Notes: a model not told the origin generated them from the letters alone. A stretch of 64,000 nt of DNA from Psychrobacillus sp048572895 (GCF_048572895.1 NZ_CP183878.1:1798001-1862000); one strand, 5' to 3'; shown: positions 16,580 to 27,253, counted from the first letter of the stretch. Numbers and translations are program-made.

Positions 16580-18232
16580 ATGTCTCAATCTTTCTTAAAC
16601 CATAATCAATTCCATTTATTATATGATTTAGCTAATGAATATGTGTTCTTTATGCGTAAAAAAGATTCTTCTTATGTGTATGAGTTTATCAACAAAAAAG
16701 CAGAGGAGCTTTTCACGGACAATCCTATAGGGAAATCACTGGATGATTGCTTTAGTGAATTTCATAGTAAAACCATTATTCAACATTATCATCGTGCATG
16801 CATGCAAAAAGAATCTGTTTGCTACCAAGATCATCATAATATAGAAAGTGAAACACATATTAATGAAACAACAGCTATACCCATTTTCGACAGTGGATCT
16901 ACATATATTTTAGCTACAACGAAAGAAGTTTCTCGGACACAAAATATGAAAGAATCTACCTATGTTTTAGAAAATTATCGTAAAGCTATTAATGAAGTTG
17001 CCTTGGTTGCCATGACAAATCGAGATGGAATAATTGAAGTAGTAAACGAATTATTTGAAACTACAACTAAGTTTTTAAAGGAAGAAGTAATAGGAAAAAC
17101 ATTTCATATGATAAATTCGAATTATCATGATGAATCCTTTTTTATCAATATGTGGGAAACGATATATAATGGGGATATTTGGCATGGTCAAATACGAAAT
17201 CGAACAAAATATGGATCCTTTTTTTGGGTAAACGCGACTATTGTGCCTATTAAAAATGATTTAGGGCAAATTGAAAAATTTTTAACTATACAATTTGATG
17301 ACACGGAAAAGAAACGCATGATGAACGACTTACGAAATATTGAGCGCTCTTTCAAATTGATAACGGAGCATTCTAATGACTTAATAGCAATAACAGATGC
17401 TGAAGGCTACTTACTCTATTCATCACCAAGTCACGAAACAATCTTAAAATATGATAAAGAAGAATTGCTTGGTAGTTATTATTTTAAATTGGTAACTAGT
17501 CAAGCTGAAATAGTAAATTTCTCCAAGTTAAAAATGTTAGATAAGTTCCGAGTAGAACTTCTCCTGCAAACAAAGGATGGAAACTCTATTTGGACAGATA
17601 CATCTGTTACTACAGTAGAGAGCACAGTAGATGACGAGAAAGAAAAATGGTTTGTTATTGTATCACGTGAAATTACAGAGAAAAGAGCTTTAGAAGATCA
17701 ACTGAAGTTTATGGCTTATCATGATAGTTTAACTAGTCTACCTAATCGGCGTTCCTTTTATGAAGATTTTCCAGTTTGTATTTCTTCTGTTAGTTCGAAG
17801 TTTCCAAATGTCGGCTTATTGTATATTGATGGGGATAATTTTAAAGCGATTAATGATCGATATGGACATGATGTAGGAGATCAGTTTTTAACTCATTTCG
17901 CTGAAAAGATTCAGATTAGTTTACACTATAAGTATAATGTATATCGAATTGGTGGAGATGAATTTGTCATAATCATTGATCAAATAGCAGATTATGTGAA
18001 TGGGAGAAGCAATACAGTTGAAAAAATTGTTCTAACAATTCAGCAAAAATTACGTGAAGGTTGGGCCATAGATGAATTTTACTTTTCACCTACCTCTTCT
18101 ATCGGGATTGCTATGTTTCCGAATGATGGGTCTTCAATAGATGAGCTATTAGAAAATGCAGATCAAGCGCTATATACGGCCAAGAAAAACGGTAAGAACA
18201 ATTTTATATATACCAATGCCGTTCATACTTAA
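16580..18232 (+). CDS. Diguanylate cyclase with PAS sensor domains
   Basis: 550 residues: about three PAS-type domains (about 15-110, 135-245 and 255-370; see TKYGSFFWVNATIVPI and NSIWTDTSVTTV) and a C-terminal GGDEF domain with an intact YRIGGDEFVIII active site. It should make cyclic di-GMP in the cytosol. The usual inhibitory RxxD site just before GGDEF is not present. No membrane segment is visible, so it senses a cytoplasmic signal. A second c-di-GMP protein of this window (45621-47297) carries an EAL domain and could remove the product. Confidence 0.85.
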   Translation: MSQSFLNHNQFHLLYDLANEYVFFMRKKDSSYVYEFINKKAEELFTDNPIGKSLDDCFSEFHSKTIIQHYHRACMQKESVCYQDHHNIESETHINETTAIPIFDSGSTYILATTKEVSRTQNMKESTYVLENYRKAINEVALVAMTNRDGIIEVVNELFETTTKFLKEEVIGKTFHMINSNYHDESFFINMWETIYNGDIWHGQIRNRTKYGSFFWVNATIVPIKNDLGQIEKFLTIQFDDTEKKRMMNDLRNIERSFKLITEHSNDLIAITDAEGYLLYSSPSHETILKYDKEELLGSYYFKLVTSQAEIVNFSKLKMLDKFRVELLLQTKDGNSIWTDTSVTTVESTVDDEKEKWFVIVSREITEKRALEDQLKFMAYHDSLTSLPNRRSFYEDFPVCISSVSSKFPNVGLLYIDGDNFKAINDRYGHDVGDQFLTHFAEKIQISLHYKYNVYRIGGDEFVIIIDQIADYVNGRSNTVEKIVLTIQQKLREGWAIDEFYFSPTSSIGIAMFPNDGSSIDELLENADQALYTAKKNGKNNFIYTNAVHT

Positions 18233-18246
18233 TGGGACGGCTTTTT
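18218..18246 (+). terminator. Terminator overlapping the 3' end of the GGDEF gene
   Basis: GCCGTTC and GGACGGC pair over 7 bp (one G-T), then CTTTTTC. The stop codon is in the loop. Confidence 0.7.
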
Positions 18247-18301
18247 CTTTCATTTAGGCTATGCTATATATAATGGAACCATAATAGAAAGGATGGAAGA
18301 G

Positions 18302-18976
18302 ATGACGCAACATATTCTACTAATTGAAGATGAAGTTAATATTGCTAAGTTTGTGGAGCTAGAGTTAAAGCATGAGAATTTTCAAGTTACCGTTTCTCAC
18401 GATGGACGTGAAGGAGCAGATCTAGCTTTAAATCATGCTTATGACCTGATGTTAATCGATGTCATGCTGCCAAATTTGAATGGATTGGAAATTTGTCGAA
18501 GAGTGCGAAAAAAGAAAAGTACTCCTATTATTCTTATTACAGCAAGAGATGCCATTATAGATCGAGTTTCCGGTTTAGAGACTGGAGCTGACGACTATGT
18601 GGTGAAACCATTTGCTATTGAGGAATTATTGGCAAGAATACGAGCTGTTCTTAGAAGGATAGTGCCCTCTTTAGAAAACATAAAGAGTGAATTGACAATC
18701 CAGGGGCTAACAATAGTACAGAAAGCTCATCAAGTTTTCTATAAAGGAAAGGAGATTGAACTAACGAAAACTGAATACGATATGCTCGTCTATTTAATGG
18801 AAAATTATAATATGGTGCTGTCTAGAGATGCTATTTTGGAAAAAGTATGGGGGTATGATGTCGAAGTTGAAACAAATGTAGTAGATGTATATATAAGGCA
18901 TCTCAGAAAAAAACTACCTGCCGAAATTGCAGCTATTATTGAGACAGTTAGAGGCGTAGGGTATGTGATGAGATGA
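18302..18976 (+). CDS. arlR: OmpR-family response regulator, ArlR-like
   Basis: 224 residues: receiver domain with HILLIEDE, phospho-acceptor in LMLIDVMLPNLNG, ITARDA and DYVVKPFA, then the winged-helix output domain with VSRDAILEKVWGYDVEVETNVVDVYIRHLRKKL. Its place between a murG-like gene and odhAB, with the kinase gene overlapping by ATGA, matches the staphylococcal arl locus, so I name it by sequence and synteny. ATG 18302 is chosen because AAAGG abuts the ATG at 18293. Staphylococcal ArlR controls adhesion and autolysis; targets here are unknown. Confidence 0.8.
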   Translation: MTQHILLIEDEVNIAKFVELELKHENFQVTVSHDGREGADLALNHAYDLMLIDVMLPNLNGLEICRRVRKKKSTPIILITARDAIIDRVSGLETGADDYVVKPFAIEELLARIRAVLRRIVPSLENIKSELTIQGLTIVQKAHQVFYKGKEIELTKTEYDMLVYLMENYNMVLSRDAILEKVWGYDVEVETNVVDVYIRHLRKKLPAEIAAIIETVRGVGYVMR

Positions 18977-20349
18977 TCAAACATTGGACTTTACAACGTA
19001 AATGGACGTATGCTTCAGCTATTTCCATATTTTTAAGCTTTCTAATGATGTGTATTATACTATATTTTTCTCTTTTCAATTGGCTGCAAATTTCAGAAGA
19101 AAAAATTGCACAGAATACACTAGATGAAGTTACTCATTTTTTCAAAACTAACGGTCCCATCATCTCCATTCAGGATATTCAAAAAAATAGAACGCTACTC
19201 AATCAATTGGTCAATCAAAAGCAATCAGTTCGTATATTGAATGAAGATGGTATTGAAATTCTCAGAATTAATGATGCTAGTGATTTCCCGAAATCCTCCT
19301 CACTTCAAACCGAGAAGTTTGTAAGAGAAGAAATAAATGGAAAAGCAGTTTTTCATAAAGTAGCGGAAATAGACTTTGGCTTGTTTAAAGGATATGTACA
19401 AATCTCACACAGTTTAGAAAGCTTTTCTCAGCTTATGAATTATATATTAATTGCCATGGGCATATTCGCACTCATAGCGCTTTTACTATCAGCTTTAATA
19501 GCCTTTATGTTATCTTCGATTTTACTAAGACCTATTAAAGAACTGAGAGATGAAATGCAGCTAGCAAAACAGACTAAGTTTTCCAAAAAAGTGAGTTTCC
19601 AATATGACAATGAAGATGAAATCGGAGAGCTACTAAAAATTTACAAGGAATTGATGGGCGAAGTATCAAAAACGATTACGAGACAAGACGAATTTATCCA
19701 TAATGTATCCCATGAATTACGTACCCCCGTACAGGTAGTGGAGGGGCATTTATCGTTATTAAATCGCTGGGGAAAAGAGGAGCGCTCTATTTTAGATGAG
19801 TCTCTAGAAATATCCCTCTCAGAAATTCAAAAAATGAAATTATTAATCGAAGAAATGTTAAAGCTAGCAAAAAATGAGCATAGTAATAATTGGGAAGCTT
19901 CTTCTGTAATATCAGTCCTTCAACAGTTACAGCAAAACTATTTACATTTATCACCAGAGACAACAATTGAAATCCAAGGAGATGAACAAGTAAATGTTCT
20001 TGTTCCGCCTACTGCTTTAGAGCAAATTCTGCGTAATCTAATAGAAAATGCAATAAAATACAACGATAAAAGACCGTATATTAAAGTGATAGCGGTAAAT
20101 CAAGCAGATAAGGTGCAGATTACAGTGGAAGATAATGGAGTTGGCATTAAAGAATCCATGCTGCCTAAAATTTTCGATCGCTTTTTTATTGCAGATGAAG
20201 CTAGAACTAAAAATAAAGGTGGTTCAGGTTTGGGCTTAAGCATAGTCAAAAGCTTGGTAATTGAATATGGAGGTACGATTTCCGTATTTAGTGAAGAAGA
20301 TAAATGGACAAAATTTTCCATTTTATTCCCTAAATTAACAAGTGAATAA
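18973..20349 (+). CDS. arlS: Sensor histidine kinase, ArlS-like
   Basis: 458 residues: two membrane segments (about 10-32 and 158-180) around an extracytoplasmic domain, a HAMP linker, HisKA with FIHNVSHELRTPVQV (phospho-His) and HATPase_c with NLIENAIKYN, DNGVGI and GSGLGLSIVKSL. It would phosphorylate the regulator encoded just upstream, with which it overlaps by 4 bases. No terminator is visible before odhA, 260 bases further on. Confidence 0.85.
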   Translation: MIKHWTLQRKWTYASAISIFLSFLMMCIILYFSLFNWLQISEEKIAQNTLDEVTHFFKTNGPIISIQDIQKNRTLLNQLVNQKQSVRILNEDGIEILRINDASDFPKSSSLQTEKFVREEINGKAVFHKVAEIDFGLFKGYVQISHSLESFSQLMNYILIAMGIFALIALLLSALIAFMLSSILLRPIKELRDEMQLAKQTKFSKKVSFQYDNEDEIGELLKIYKELMGEVSKTITRQDEFIHNVSHELRTPVQVVEGHLSLLNRWGKEERSILDESLEISLSEIQKMKLLIEEMLKLAKNEHSNNWEASSVISVLQQLQQNYLHLSPETTIEIQGDEQVNVLVPPTALEQILRNLIENAIKYNDKRPYIKVIAVNQADKVQITVEDNGVGIKESMLPKIFDRFFIADEARTKNKGGSGLGLSIVKSLVIEYGGTISVFSEEDKWTKFSILFPKLTSE

Positions 20350-20609
20350 TCATTCAGTGTAAAAGTATAAAAAATTAGACTATTTCCTTTTTTTTTTGAA
20401 AAAACCATTGTATTTTTTTCCTATAGTAGTAAGATTGAGATGGAAAAATTGTTCTTATACAAGGATAGTTTGAGACTATATAAAAGAGTGGTAAACTATA
20501 TATATGTATTTGCGTGTATATTGTTTATATTTACCGGAACTTTTTTATCCATTAATATGTATTTTTTGATAAATGCCTAGAAGGCACAATATGTTGGAGG
20601 TTTTTCTAA

Positions 20610-23411
20610 ATGTCGAACAATCGAACACCTTGGTCAGCTTTTTCTGGTCCGAACCTAGGGTATGTGATGGAGCAGTATGATGTGTTTTTACAGTCTCCAG
20701 ACGATGTGGATCCTGAATTAGTAGAGTTATTTAAGCAATACGGCGCACCTAAGATTCCGGCTTCAGTATCATCTAATAACTCCGATACACCAGTAGTAGA
20801 GCCGAATAATTTTGAGAAAGTGATACATGCAATTCAGCTTGCAGATGCAATTCGTACTCATGGTCACTTAACTGCTAATATTTATCCATTAAATGATGGT
20901 CCAAAAGAAGATTCTAAGATGAATCTAGATACGTATAATTTAACAGAGCAGGATTTAAAGGAAGTACCTGTTTCGTACCTAATTAGCAATGCACCATCAA
21001 ATATTACAAATGGTTTACAAGCTATTGAACATTTACGTTCTTCGTATTCTGATAAGATTGCATTTGAAATTGCTCATATTGTTAACTCCGAAGAACGTGC
21101 TTGGTTACAGGAAAAGATAGAAAAGGGCACCATAAAAGAAAAACTTTCAACTGAGGATAAAAAACAATTACTTAAACGTTTAACTCAAGTTGAAGGATTT
21201 GAGAAATTCATTCATCGTACATTTGTAGGCGCAAAACGCTTTTCAATTGAAGGTCTAGATTCTTTAGTTGTCTTAATGGATGAGTTAGTTCGTCAATCAG
21301 ATAAGTCAAAAACAAAACAAGTGAATATTGGAATGGCTCATCGTGGTCGTTTAAATGTGTTAACACATGTTTTAAACAAACCTTATGAAATGATGTTTGC
21401 GGAATTTGCACATGTTCCTACTGAAGCATTTTTACCAAAAGATGGTTCTCTTGAACTTTCAGAGGGCTGGTTTGGAGACGTTAAATACCATAAAGGAGCA
21501 AGTTACCGCTCACAATCTGGTTTAACATTAAAACTTGCTTATAATCCTTCGCATTTAGAAGTAGTAAGTCCAATTGTTACAGGTCAAACACGTGCTGCAC
21601 AAGAAACTACTGATACAGCTGGTTACCCAGTTCAGGATAAAAATGCTGCTTTTGCTATTTTAGTACACGGTGACGCTGCTTTTCCAGGGCAAGGAGTAGT
21701 AACTGAAGTATTGAATTATAGCCGAGTTCGTGGATACCAAACAGGTGGCTCCATTCATATTATTGCGAATAATATGATTGGCTTCACTACCGAACATTAT
21801 GATTCTCGTTCTACCAATTACTCTTCTGATCCAGCAAAGGGGTATGAAGTGCCTGTCATTCATGTGAATGCTGATGACCCTGAAGCGGTAATTGGTGTTG
21901 CAAAGTTTGCACATGAATATCGTCAAAAATTTGGAAAAGATATCGTTATTGACTTATTAGGTTATCGTCGATATGGTCATAACGAAATGGATGAGCCATT
22001 AGTAACAAATCCAACTATGTATCATTCTATTCATAAGCATCCAACAGTTCGTGAATTATATGGCAAGCAGTTAGTTGAAGAAAGCTTAATTGAGTCTTCT
22101 GAAGTTAAAACATTAGACGAATCGATTTTCGCTGAAATGCAACAAGCTTATGACCGTGTGAAAGAACTCCCTCAATCAACTGTTCATGATATCGTTATAC
22201 CACAAGTAGTATTAGATGGTATGCCGGAAATTCAAACAGGTGTTGAAGAGAGTAAGCTTGCTAAAATCAATGAAGAGCTACTAACATGGCCTGCTGATTT
22301 TAACGCATTCAAAAAGTTAGCGAAAATATTGAAACGACGTGAAGAGCCATTCAAAGGTAAGGGTAAAGTTGATTGGGGCCATGCAGAAACATTAGCATTT
22401 GCTACGATTTTACAAGATGGTAATTCTATTCGTTTATCTGGTCAAGATGCCCAACGTGGGACATTCTCCCATAGACATTTAGTACTTCATGATGAAAATA
22501 CGGGGGCGGAATTAACGCCAATACATGCTATTAGTGATGGAAAGGCTTCATTTGTGGTTCATAACAGCCCACTTACAGAAGCGGCTATTCTAGGGTATGA
22601 ATTTGGCTATAATTTAGAAGATAATAACTCACTAACTATTTGGGAAGCACAATACGGTGACTTCGCTAACATGGCTCAAGTAATGTTTGATAACTTTATC
22701 AGTTCTGCACGTGCTAAATGGGGTCTTAAGTCTGGCTTAGTAATGTTATTGCCACATGGCGCTGAAGGTCAAGGATCAGAACATTCTAGTGCACGTTTAG
22801 AACGTTATTTACAACTTGCTGCTGAAAATAACTGGACTGTAGCAAATCTATCAAGTGCGGCTAACTATTTCCACATTTTACGCAGACAAGCAAAAATGCT
22901 TAAAGAAGATGCTATTCGTCCGCTACTCATTGTTTCGCCGAAATCATTATTACGTCATCCTTTAGTTGGAGCTGATGTGGCTGATTTGGCTTCTGGCCAA
23001 TTTGAAACAGTTATTGAGCAACCAGGTTTAGGAAACCAAGCAGATAAAGTAGAGAAAATTGTCTTTGTTAGTGGTAAACTTGCAATAGACTTGGCAGATA
23101 AAGTGAAAGATGGAGCAGATTTCGATCATGTTCATATTGTGCGTGTAGAACAACTGTATCCATTCCCACAAGAAAAGATTCAAGAAATTGTATCTCGTTT
23201 TTCAAATGCGAAACAACTTGTTTGGGCTCAAGAAGAACCGCAAAACATGGGTTCTTGGAACTTTGCTTTACCATATCTACTTGAAATAGCAAAAGATCAA
23301 GAAATTACTTACGTAGGTCGTGTGCATAGAGCAAGTCCTGCAGAGGGTGATGGAGATACTTATAAAGTAGAACAAGCACGTATTATTGAAGAAGCTTTAA
23401 AAAGCTTATAA
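20610..23411 (+). CDS. odhA: 2-oxoglutarate dehydrogenase E1 component
   Basis: 933 residues, the full length for Bacillales OdhA. Recognisable parts: N-terminal E2-contact segment (NLGYVMEQYDVFLQSP), GMAHRGRLNVLTHV, the thiamine diphosphate region (FGKDIVIDLLGYRRYGHNEMDEP) and the transketolase-like half (SGQDAQRGTFSHRH, EAQYGDFANMAQVMFD). It decarboxylates 2-oxoglutarate in the TCA cycle and passes the succinyl group to OdhB. GGAGG lies 9 bases before the ATG. The gene has a 5' leader of over 100 bases with no hairpin I can identify. Confidence 0.97.
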   Translation: MSNNRTPWSAFSGPNLGYVMEQYDVFLQSPDDVDPELVELFKQYGAPKIPASVSSNNSDTPVVEPNNFEKVIHAIQLADAIRTHGHLTANIYPLNDGPKEDSKMNLDTYNLTEQDLKEVPVSYLISNAPSNITNGLQAIEHLRSSYSDKIAFEIAHIVNSEERAWLQEKIEKGTIKEKLSTEDKKQLLKRLTQVEGFEKFIHRTFVGAKRFSIEGLDSLVVLMDELVRQSDKSKTKQVNIGMAHRGRLNVLTHVLNKPYEMMFAEFAHVPTEAFLPKDGSLELSEGWFGDVKYHKGASYRSQSGLTLKLAYNPSHLEVVSPIVTGQTRAAQETTDTAGYPVQDKNAAFAILVHGDAAFPGQGVVTEVLNYSRVRGYQTGGSIHIIANNMIGFTTEHYDSRSTNYSSDPAKGYEVPVIHVNADDPEAVIGVAKFAHEYRQKFGKDIVIDLLGYRRYGHNEMDEPLVTNPTMYHSIHKHPTVRELYGKQLVEESLIESSEVKTLDESIFAEMQQAYDRVKELPQSTVHDIVIPQVVLDGMPEIQTGVEESKLAKINEELLTWPADFNAFKKLAKILKRREEPFKGKGKVDWGHAETLAFATILQDGNSIRLSGQDAQRGTFSHRHLVLHDENTGAELTPIHAISDGKASFVVHNSPLTEAAILGYEFGYNLEDNNSLTIWEAQYGDFANMAQVMFDNFISSARAKWGLKSGLVMLLPHGAEGQGSEHSSARLERYLQLAAENNWTVANLSSAANYFHILRRQAKMLKEDAIRPLLIVSPKSLLRHPLVGADVADLASGQFETVIEQPGLGNQADKVEKIVFVSGKLAIDLADKVKDGADFDHVHIVRVEQLYPFPQEKIQEIVSRFSNAKQLVWAQEEPQNMGSWNFALPYLLEIAKDQEITYVGRVHRASPAEGDGDTYKVEQARIIEEALKSL

Positions 23412-23441
23412 GTTAGGATTAGATTAGAGGAGGAAATTCAA

Positions 23442-24671
23442 GTGGCAGACATTATTGTTCCAGAGTTAGCAGAATCGATTACAGAAGGTACTATTGCACA
23501 GTGGTTGAAACAACCAGGTGATACAGTTGAAAAAGGTGAGTTCATCGTAGAACTTGAAACAGATAAAGTGAACGTAGAAGTTATTTCGGAAGAAGCAGGA
23601 GTAGTAAGTGAACTTCTAGCTGCTGAAGGAGATACAGTTCAAGTAGGTCAAGTGATTGCAGTAGTAGGAGCCGGATCAGGTTCAACTGCATCAACACCAG
23701 CTGCACGACCTGAAGCAAAAGAAGAGGTAAAAGCTCCTGAAGCTACTAAAGCAGCACCAGTAACAGAAGAGACTACAACTGAGCAAGATCGTACGATTGC
23801 TAGTCCAGCTGCGCGCAAATTAGCTCGTGAAAAAGGCATTAACCTAAGTGAAATTTCACCAGTAGATCCAATGGGACGTGTTCGTGTACAAGACGTTTCC
23901 GCTCATGGTTCTGCACCGGCACCTACAAAAGCAGTGCAAGCTCCAGCAGCTAGTGCACCTAAAGAGGATGATGGCCGTACAACTCGTGAAAAGATGTCTC
24001 GTCGCCGTCAAACAATTGCAACAAGATTATTAGAAGTAAGACAAAATACAGCTATGCTTACAACCTTCAATGAAATTGACATGACAAATGTTATGGCATT
24101 ACGTTCACGTAAAAAAGATCAATTCTTTGAACAAAATGATGTTCGTCTTGGATTTATGTCATTCTTCACAAAAGCTGTTGTAGCAGCACTAAAAAAATAT
24201 CCATACGTAAATTCTCAAATCGATGGCACAGATATCGTGAAAAACAACTTCTATGATATTGGTATCGCAGTTTCAACTGAAGGTGGTCTTGTAGTTCCGA
24301 TCGTACGTGACGCTGACCGTAAAAACTTTGCAGAAATCGAAGGAAATATTGGAGAGCTTGCTAAAAAAGCTCGTGATAATAAATTAGCATTATCTGATAT
24401 GTCCGGTGGTTCTTTCACTATTACAAACGGTGGAGTATTCGGATCATTAATGTCTACACCTATTTTAAATGGTACACAAGTTGGTATTTTAGGAATGCAC
24501 ACAATCCAAAAACGTCCAATCGCTGTTGGAAACGAAATTGAAATCCGCCCAATGATGTACGTGGCATTATCTTATGACCACCGTGTAATAGATGGAAAAG
24601 ATTCTGTTGGTTTCTTGAAAACAGTTAAAGAATTACTTGAAAATCCAGAAGATTTATTACTAAATAGCTAA
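23442..24671 (+). CDS. odhB: Dihydrolipoyl succinyltransferase, E2 of 2-oxoglutarate dehydrogenase
   Basis: 409 residues: an N-terminal lipoyl domain with the lipoylated Lys in ELETDKVNVEV (near residue 42), an Ala/Pro/Glu-rich linker, a peripheral subunit-binding domain (about 115-152, SPAARKLAREKGINLSEI), a second flexible linker, and the catalytic domain ending with YDHRVIDGKDSVGFL (active-site His and Asp). Start GTG after GAGGAGGAAATTCAA. It is 30 bases behind odhA and is followed by a terminator, so odhAB is an operon. Confidence 0.97.
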   Translation: MADIIVPELAESITEGTIAQWLKQPGDTVEKGEFIVELETDKVNVEVISEEAGVVSELLAAEGDTVQVGQVIAVVGAGSGSTASTPAARPEAKEEVKAPEATKAAPVTEETTTEQDRTIASPAARKLAREKGINLSEISPVDPMGRVRVQDVSAHGSAPAPTKAVQAPAASAPKEDDGRTTREKMSRRRQTIATRLLEVRQNTAMLTTFNEIDMTNVMALRSRKKDQFFEQNDVRLGFMSFFTKAVVAALKKYPYVNSQIDGTDIVKNNFYDIGIAVSTEGGLVVPIVRDADRKNFAEIEGNIGELAKKARDNKLALSDMSGGSFTITNGGVFGSLMSTPILNGTQVGILGMHTIQKRPIAVGNEIEIRPMMYVALSYDHRVIDGKDSVGFLKTVKELLENPEDLLLNS

Positions 24672-24672
24672 G

Positions 24673-24706
24673 AAAAAAGACTCCCAGAGAATGGGAGTCT
24701 TTTTTT
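24673..24706 (+). terminator. Terminator of the odhAB operon
   Basis: AAAAAGACTCCC and GGGAGTCTTTTT pair around a 7-base loop, ending in a T-run. Confidence 0.95.
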
Positions 24707-25083
24707 ATGTATCGCACTTTGTATTTGGTTATATTTATCAACTTTGTTGATAGCGAATATTTCTTCAGTTAGTTATTATAGTTATATTTCATTGGTAAGA
24801 GGAAACAGCATAATAGAACATCCAGCAAACATATATATATTAGTATAAAAACAAAATTGAACTTTTATTAATTGTGAGAATGTGTGGAAATGAAGTTTAT
24901 TCATATTTTTCGATATAGGGTATGCCTTTTCTGTTTGTTTAATTTTATAAACTCTTATATTAGTGGATATTCTGAAAGAATCAGTGGTAAATGTAAAACT
25001 ACTTTACTAAACTAAAATGAAAATTCTTTATTGCTATAGAGGCTTGGATGTTAAATAGTAAGCTATTAAAGGAGTTGAGAAAA
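24707..25083. other. Intergenic AT-rich stretch before the YitT gene
   Basis: No gene, RNA or strong hairpin found. The promoter of the YitT-type gene must lie here, but no box is clear enough to mark. Confidence 0.5.
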
Positions 25084-25932
25084 TTGGATACCAACAATCG
25101 ACAGACTATCAGTATGTTTGAAAGAATTAGTCGTGTTTTATTTATTATAATTGGGGCGCTAATCACAGCTATCGGACTTGAAGCAGTACTGATTCCAAAC
25201 GATATAATTGATGGTGGTATTACTGGTATTTCAATCTTGTTATCTCATTTAACGGGATTCTCGTTAAGTTTATTCCTATTCATTTTAAATATTCCATTCA
25301 TATTTATTGGATATAAGGAACTTGGAAAGTCATTCGCATTTAGTTCAGTTATTGGTATAACTGCATTATCTATGGCTACTACCTTATTGCACCACATTCC
25401 AACTATTATTTCTGGAGATACCATGTTAGTAGCAGTATTAGGAGGTATTATGATCGGTTTAGGGGTTGGTATTGTTTTACGTAAAGGTGGTGCTTTAGAT
25501 GGTACAGAAATTTTAGCTATATTAATTGCAAAGAAATTCCCATTATCGGTGGGAGAAGTTATTATGAGTATTAATGTGTTAATATTCTCATTTGCCATGC
25601 TAACTTACGGGCTTAAGGGTGCTTTATGTTCTGCTATCGCTTACTTTATAGCTATGAAAGTAATAGATATGGTGCAAGCAGGCTTTGATGAATCTAAAAA
25701 CATTATGATTATTAGTAACAATTCACGAAAAATTGGTGACGCAATTCAAACACGTTTAGGTCGAGGTGTTACATATGTAGGTGGTGAAGGAGGACAAACC
25801 AATGAACATGTTGAAATAGTTTTCTGTGTTATTAACCGGTTGGAAGAACCTGAACTTCGAACACTTATTAAGACAATTGACATAAATGCTTTCGTAGCAA
25901 TTAATGGTATTGTTGAGCTGCGGCAATATTAA
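25084..25932 (+). CDS. YitT-family membrane protein (DUF161/DUF2179)
   Basis: About 282 residues with five to six membrane segments in the first 190 (IIGALITAIGLEAVLIPNDIIDGGITGI is typical of the family) and a cytosolic DUF2179 domain at the end (GVTYVGGEGGQTNEHVEIVFCVI). The function of the family is unknown; transport or small-molecule binding is likely. I choose TTG 25084 because AAAGGAG lies 9 bases before it; ATG 25048 has no good site and would add 12 charged residues. Confidence 0.8.
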   Translation: MDTNNRQTISMFERISRVLFIIIGALITAIGLEAVLIPNDIIDGGITGISILLSHLTGFSLSLFLFILNIPFIFIGYKELGKSFAFSSVIGITALSMATTLLHHIPTIISGDTMLVAVLGGIMIGLGVGIVLRKGGALDGTEILAILIAKKFPLSVGEVIMSINVLIFSFAMLTYGLKGALCSAIAYFIAMKVIDMVQAGFDESKNIMIISNNSRKIGDAIQTRLGRGVTYVGGEGGQTNEHVEIVFCVINRLEEPELRTLIKTIDINAFVAINGIVELRQY

Positions 25933-26425
25933 TGCTACTCTACTGAAGTGATTCATAGAATCCTGATTTAATCAGAAGTTTAGAAAACTAAAAAAGAGCT
26001 TAACAGAATTAAAGGCAGGTTTATAAAAAATTGTTGGTGGATTAAATTCAAGCAACTATTTATTTGAGGAATGAATGATAACAAAAGTTGTACTATTCTC
26101 TTCCTAATCTCATAATTAAAAGTGCTGACTTCCCCTACATATATGGGTTATTGAAATACTCTTGAATCGGTTACCTAAAGTTGTGGGAGTTCGACGGACC
26201 AATTAAGAACAAGAATTAACAAAAATAAAGGCTCGAAACAGAGACACGATCCTTCATTAGGGTTTCGATAGTGTTTTAGACTATGTTTTCCTTAAATTTT
26301 CCGGCTACGAAACGAGACAGTTTTTATAAGAGCGCTTGCCGTTTTTCTTATGTAAATGGCAGTCCTTTTATGAACTGCCAATAGTGTGAGAGCATGCGGA
26401 ATCATACGTAAAATGCTCCGCAGGA
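25933..26425. other. Intergenic stretch between the YitT gene and ku
   Basis: No gene. TGGCAGT and ACTGCCA (around 26355-26382) form a 7-bp hairpin, and TGCGGA/TCCGCA (about 26395-26425) a second one just after the ku stop; either could end transcription of ku. The rest looks featureless. Confidence 0.4.
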
Positions 26426-27253
26426 TTAAGAAGTTTTCGCTTTTGGTGTTCTTTTTCTTGGTGTAGGTTTTTTCTTTTTCGTTTTATCAAGGGAAGCTTG
26501 TAAAGCAGACATTAAATCCGTTACATTTGAAGGTAATTCTGTTTGTTTTTCGCTTGTCGTTACTACATTATTTCCAGCCTTTTTTTCTTCTATTAACTCC
26601 ATTAAGGCAGTTCGATATTCATCTGTGTATTTTTCTGGTTCAAACGCAGTAGTTAATTGCTCAACAAGCATAAGTGCAGTATCGAGTTCTTTTTTTACTA
26701 CAGTTTGGTCAGCTGGAATATTAGGCACATCTGCTGAACTACGAACTTCATCGGGAAAGTGAATGGTTTCCATGATTAATGTTTCATTATATACTCGCAC
26801 GATTGCTAATTGTTCCTTCGAACGAATCATAATTTTAGCAACCCCGATCTTACCTGACTCATGCAATGCTTCTCTTAAGAGGGAGTATGCTTTTCCTCCA
26901 CCACTATCAGGTGCCATAAAGTAACTGCGCTCAAAGTAAATTGGATCTATTTCTTCCAATTTTACAAAGTCTATAATTTCTACAGCCTTATCCTCATTTT
27001 CTTTTTTCAATTTTTCTAAATCTTCTTCATCTAAAATGACAAATTTGTTTTTAGAGTATTCATATGCCTTGACGATATCTTCATTCTTTACCTCTTGTTT
27101 GCACCCTTCACAAACCTTCGCATAGCTAATTGGCGTATGGCATTCTTTATGGAGCTGACGTAATTTTATATCCTTGTTTTCAGTTGCTGCATGTAGCTTT
27201 ATAGGAATATTAACTAAACCAAAGCTGATACTCCCTTTCCAAACTGTATGCAT
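26426..27253 (-). CDS. ku: Ku protein of bacterial NHEJ
   Basis: About 275 residues. It starts MHTVWKGSISFGLVNIPIKLH and continues with HKECHTPISYAKVC, KNKFVILDEEDLEKL and YFERSYFMAPDSGGGKAY, all typical of prokaryotic Ku, and ends with a Lys/Pro-rich tail (DKTKKKKPTPRKRTPKAK) that would bind DNA. It holds double-strand ends and recruits LigD. The start ATG 27253 follows GTGGTG by 7 bases. LigD lies 2 kb away on the opposite strand; the nucleoside transporter between them looks inserted. Confidence 0.93.
   Translation of the reverse strand: MHTVWKGSISFGLVNIPIKLHAATENKDIKLRQLHKECHTPISYAKVCEGCKQEVKNEDIVKAYEYSKNKFVILDEEDLEKLKKENEDKAVEIIDFVKLEEIDPIYFERSYFMAPDSGGGKAYSLLREALHESGKIGVAKIMIRSKEQLAIVRVYNETLIMETIHFPDEVRSSADVPNIPADQTVVKKELDTALMLVEQLTTAFEPEKYTDEYRTALMELIEEKKAGNNVVTTSEKQTELPSNVTDLMSALQASLDKTKKKKPTPRKRTPKAKTS

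Noticed and set aside
20350..20609. Riboswitch or attenuator before odhA
   Set aside because: The leader is long but shows no stable hairpin or known RNA motif by eye.
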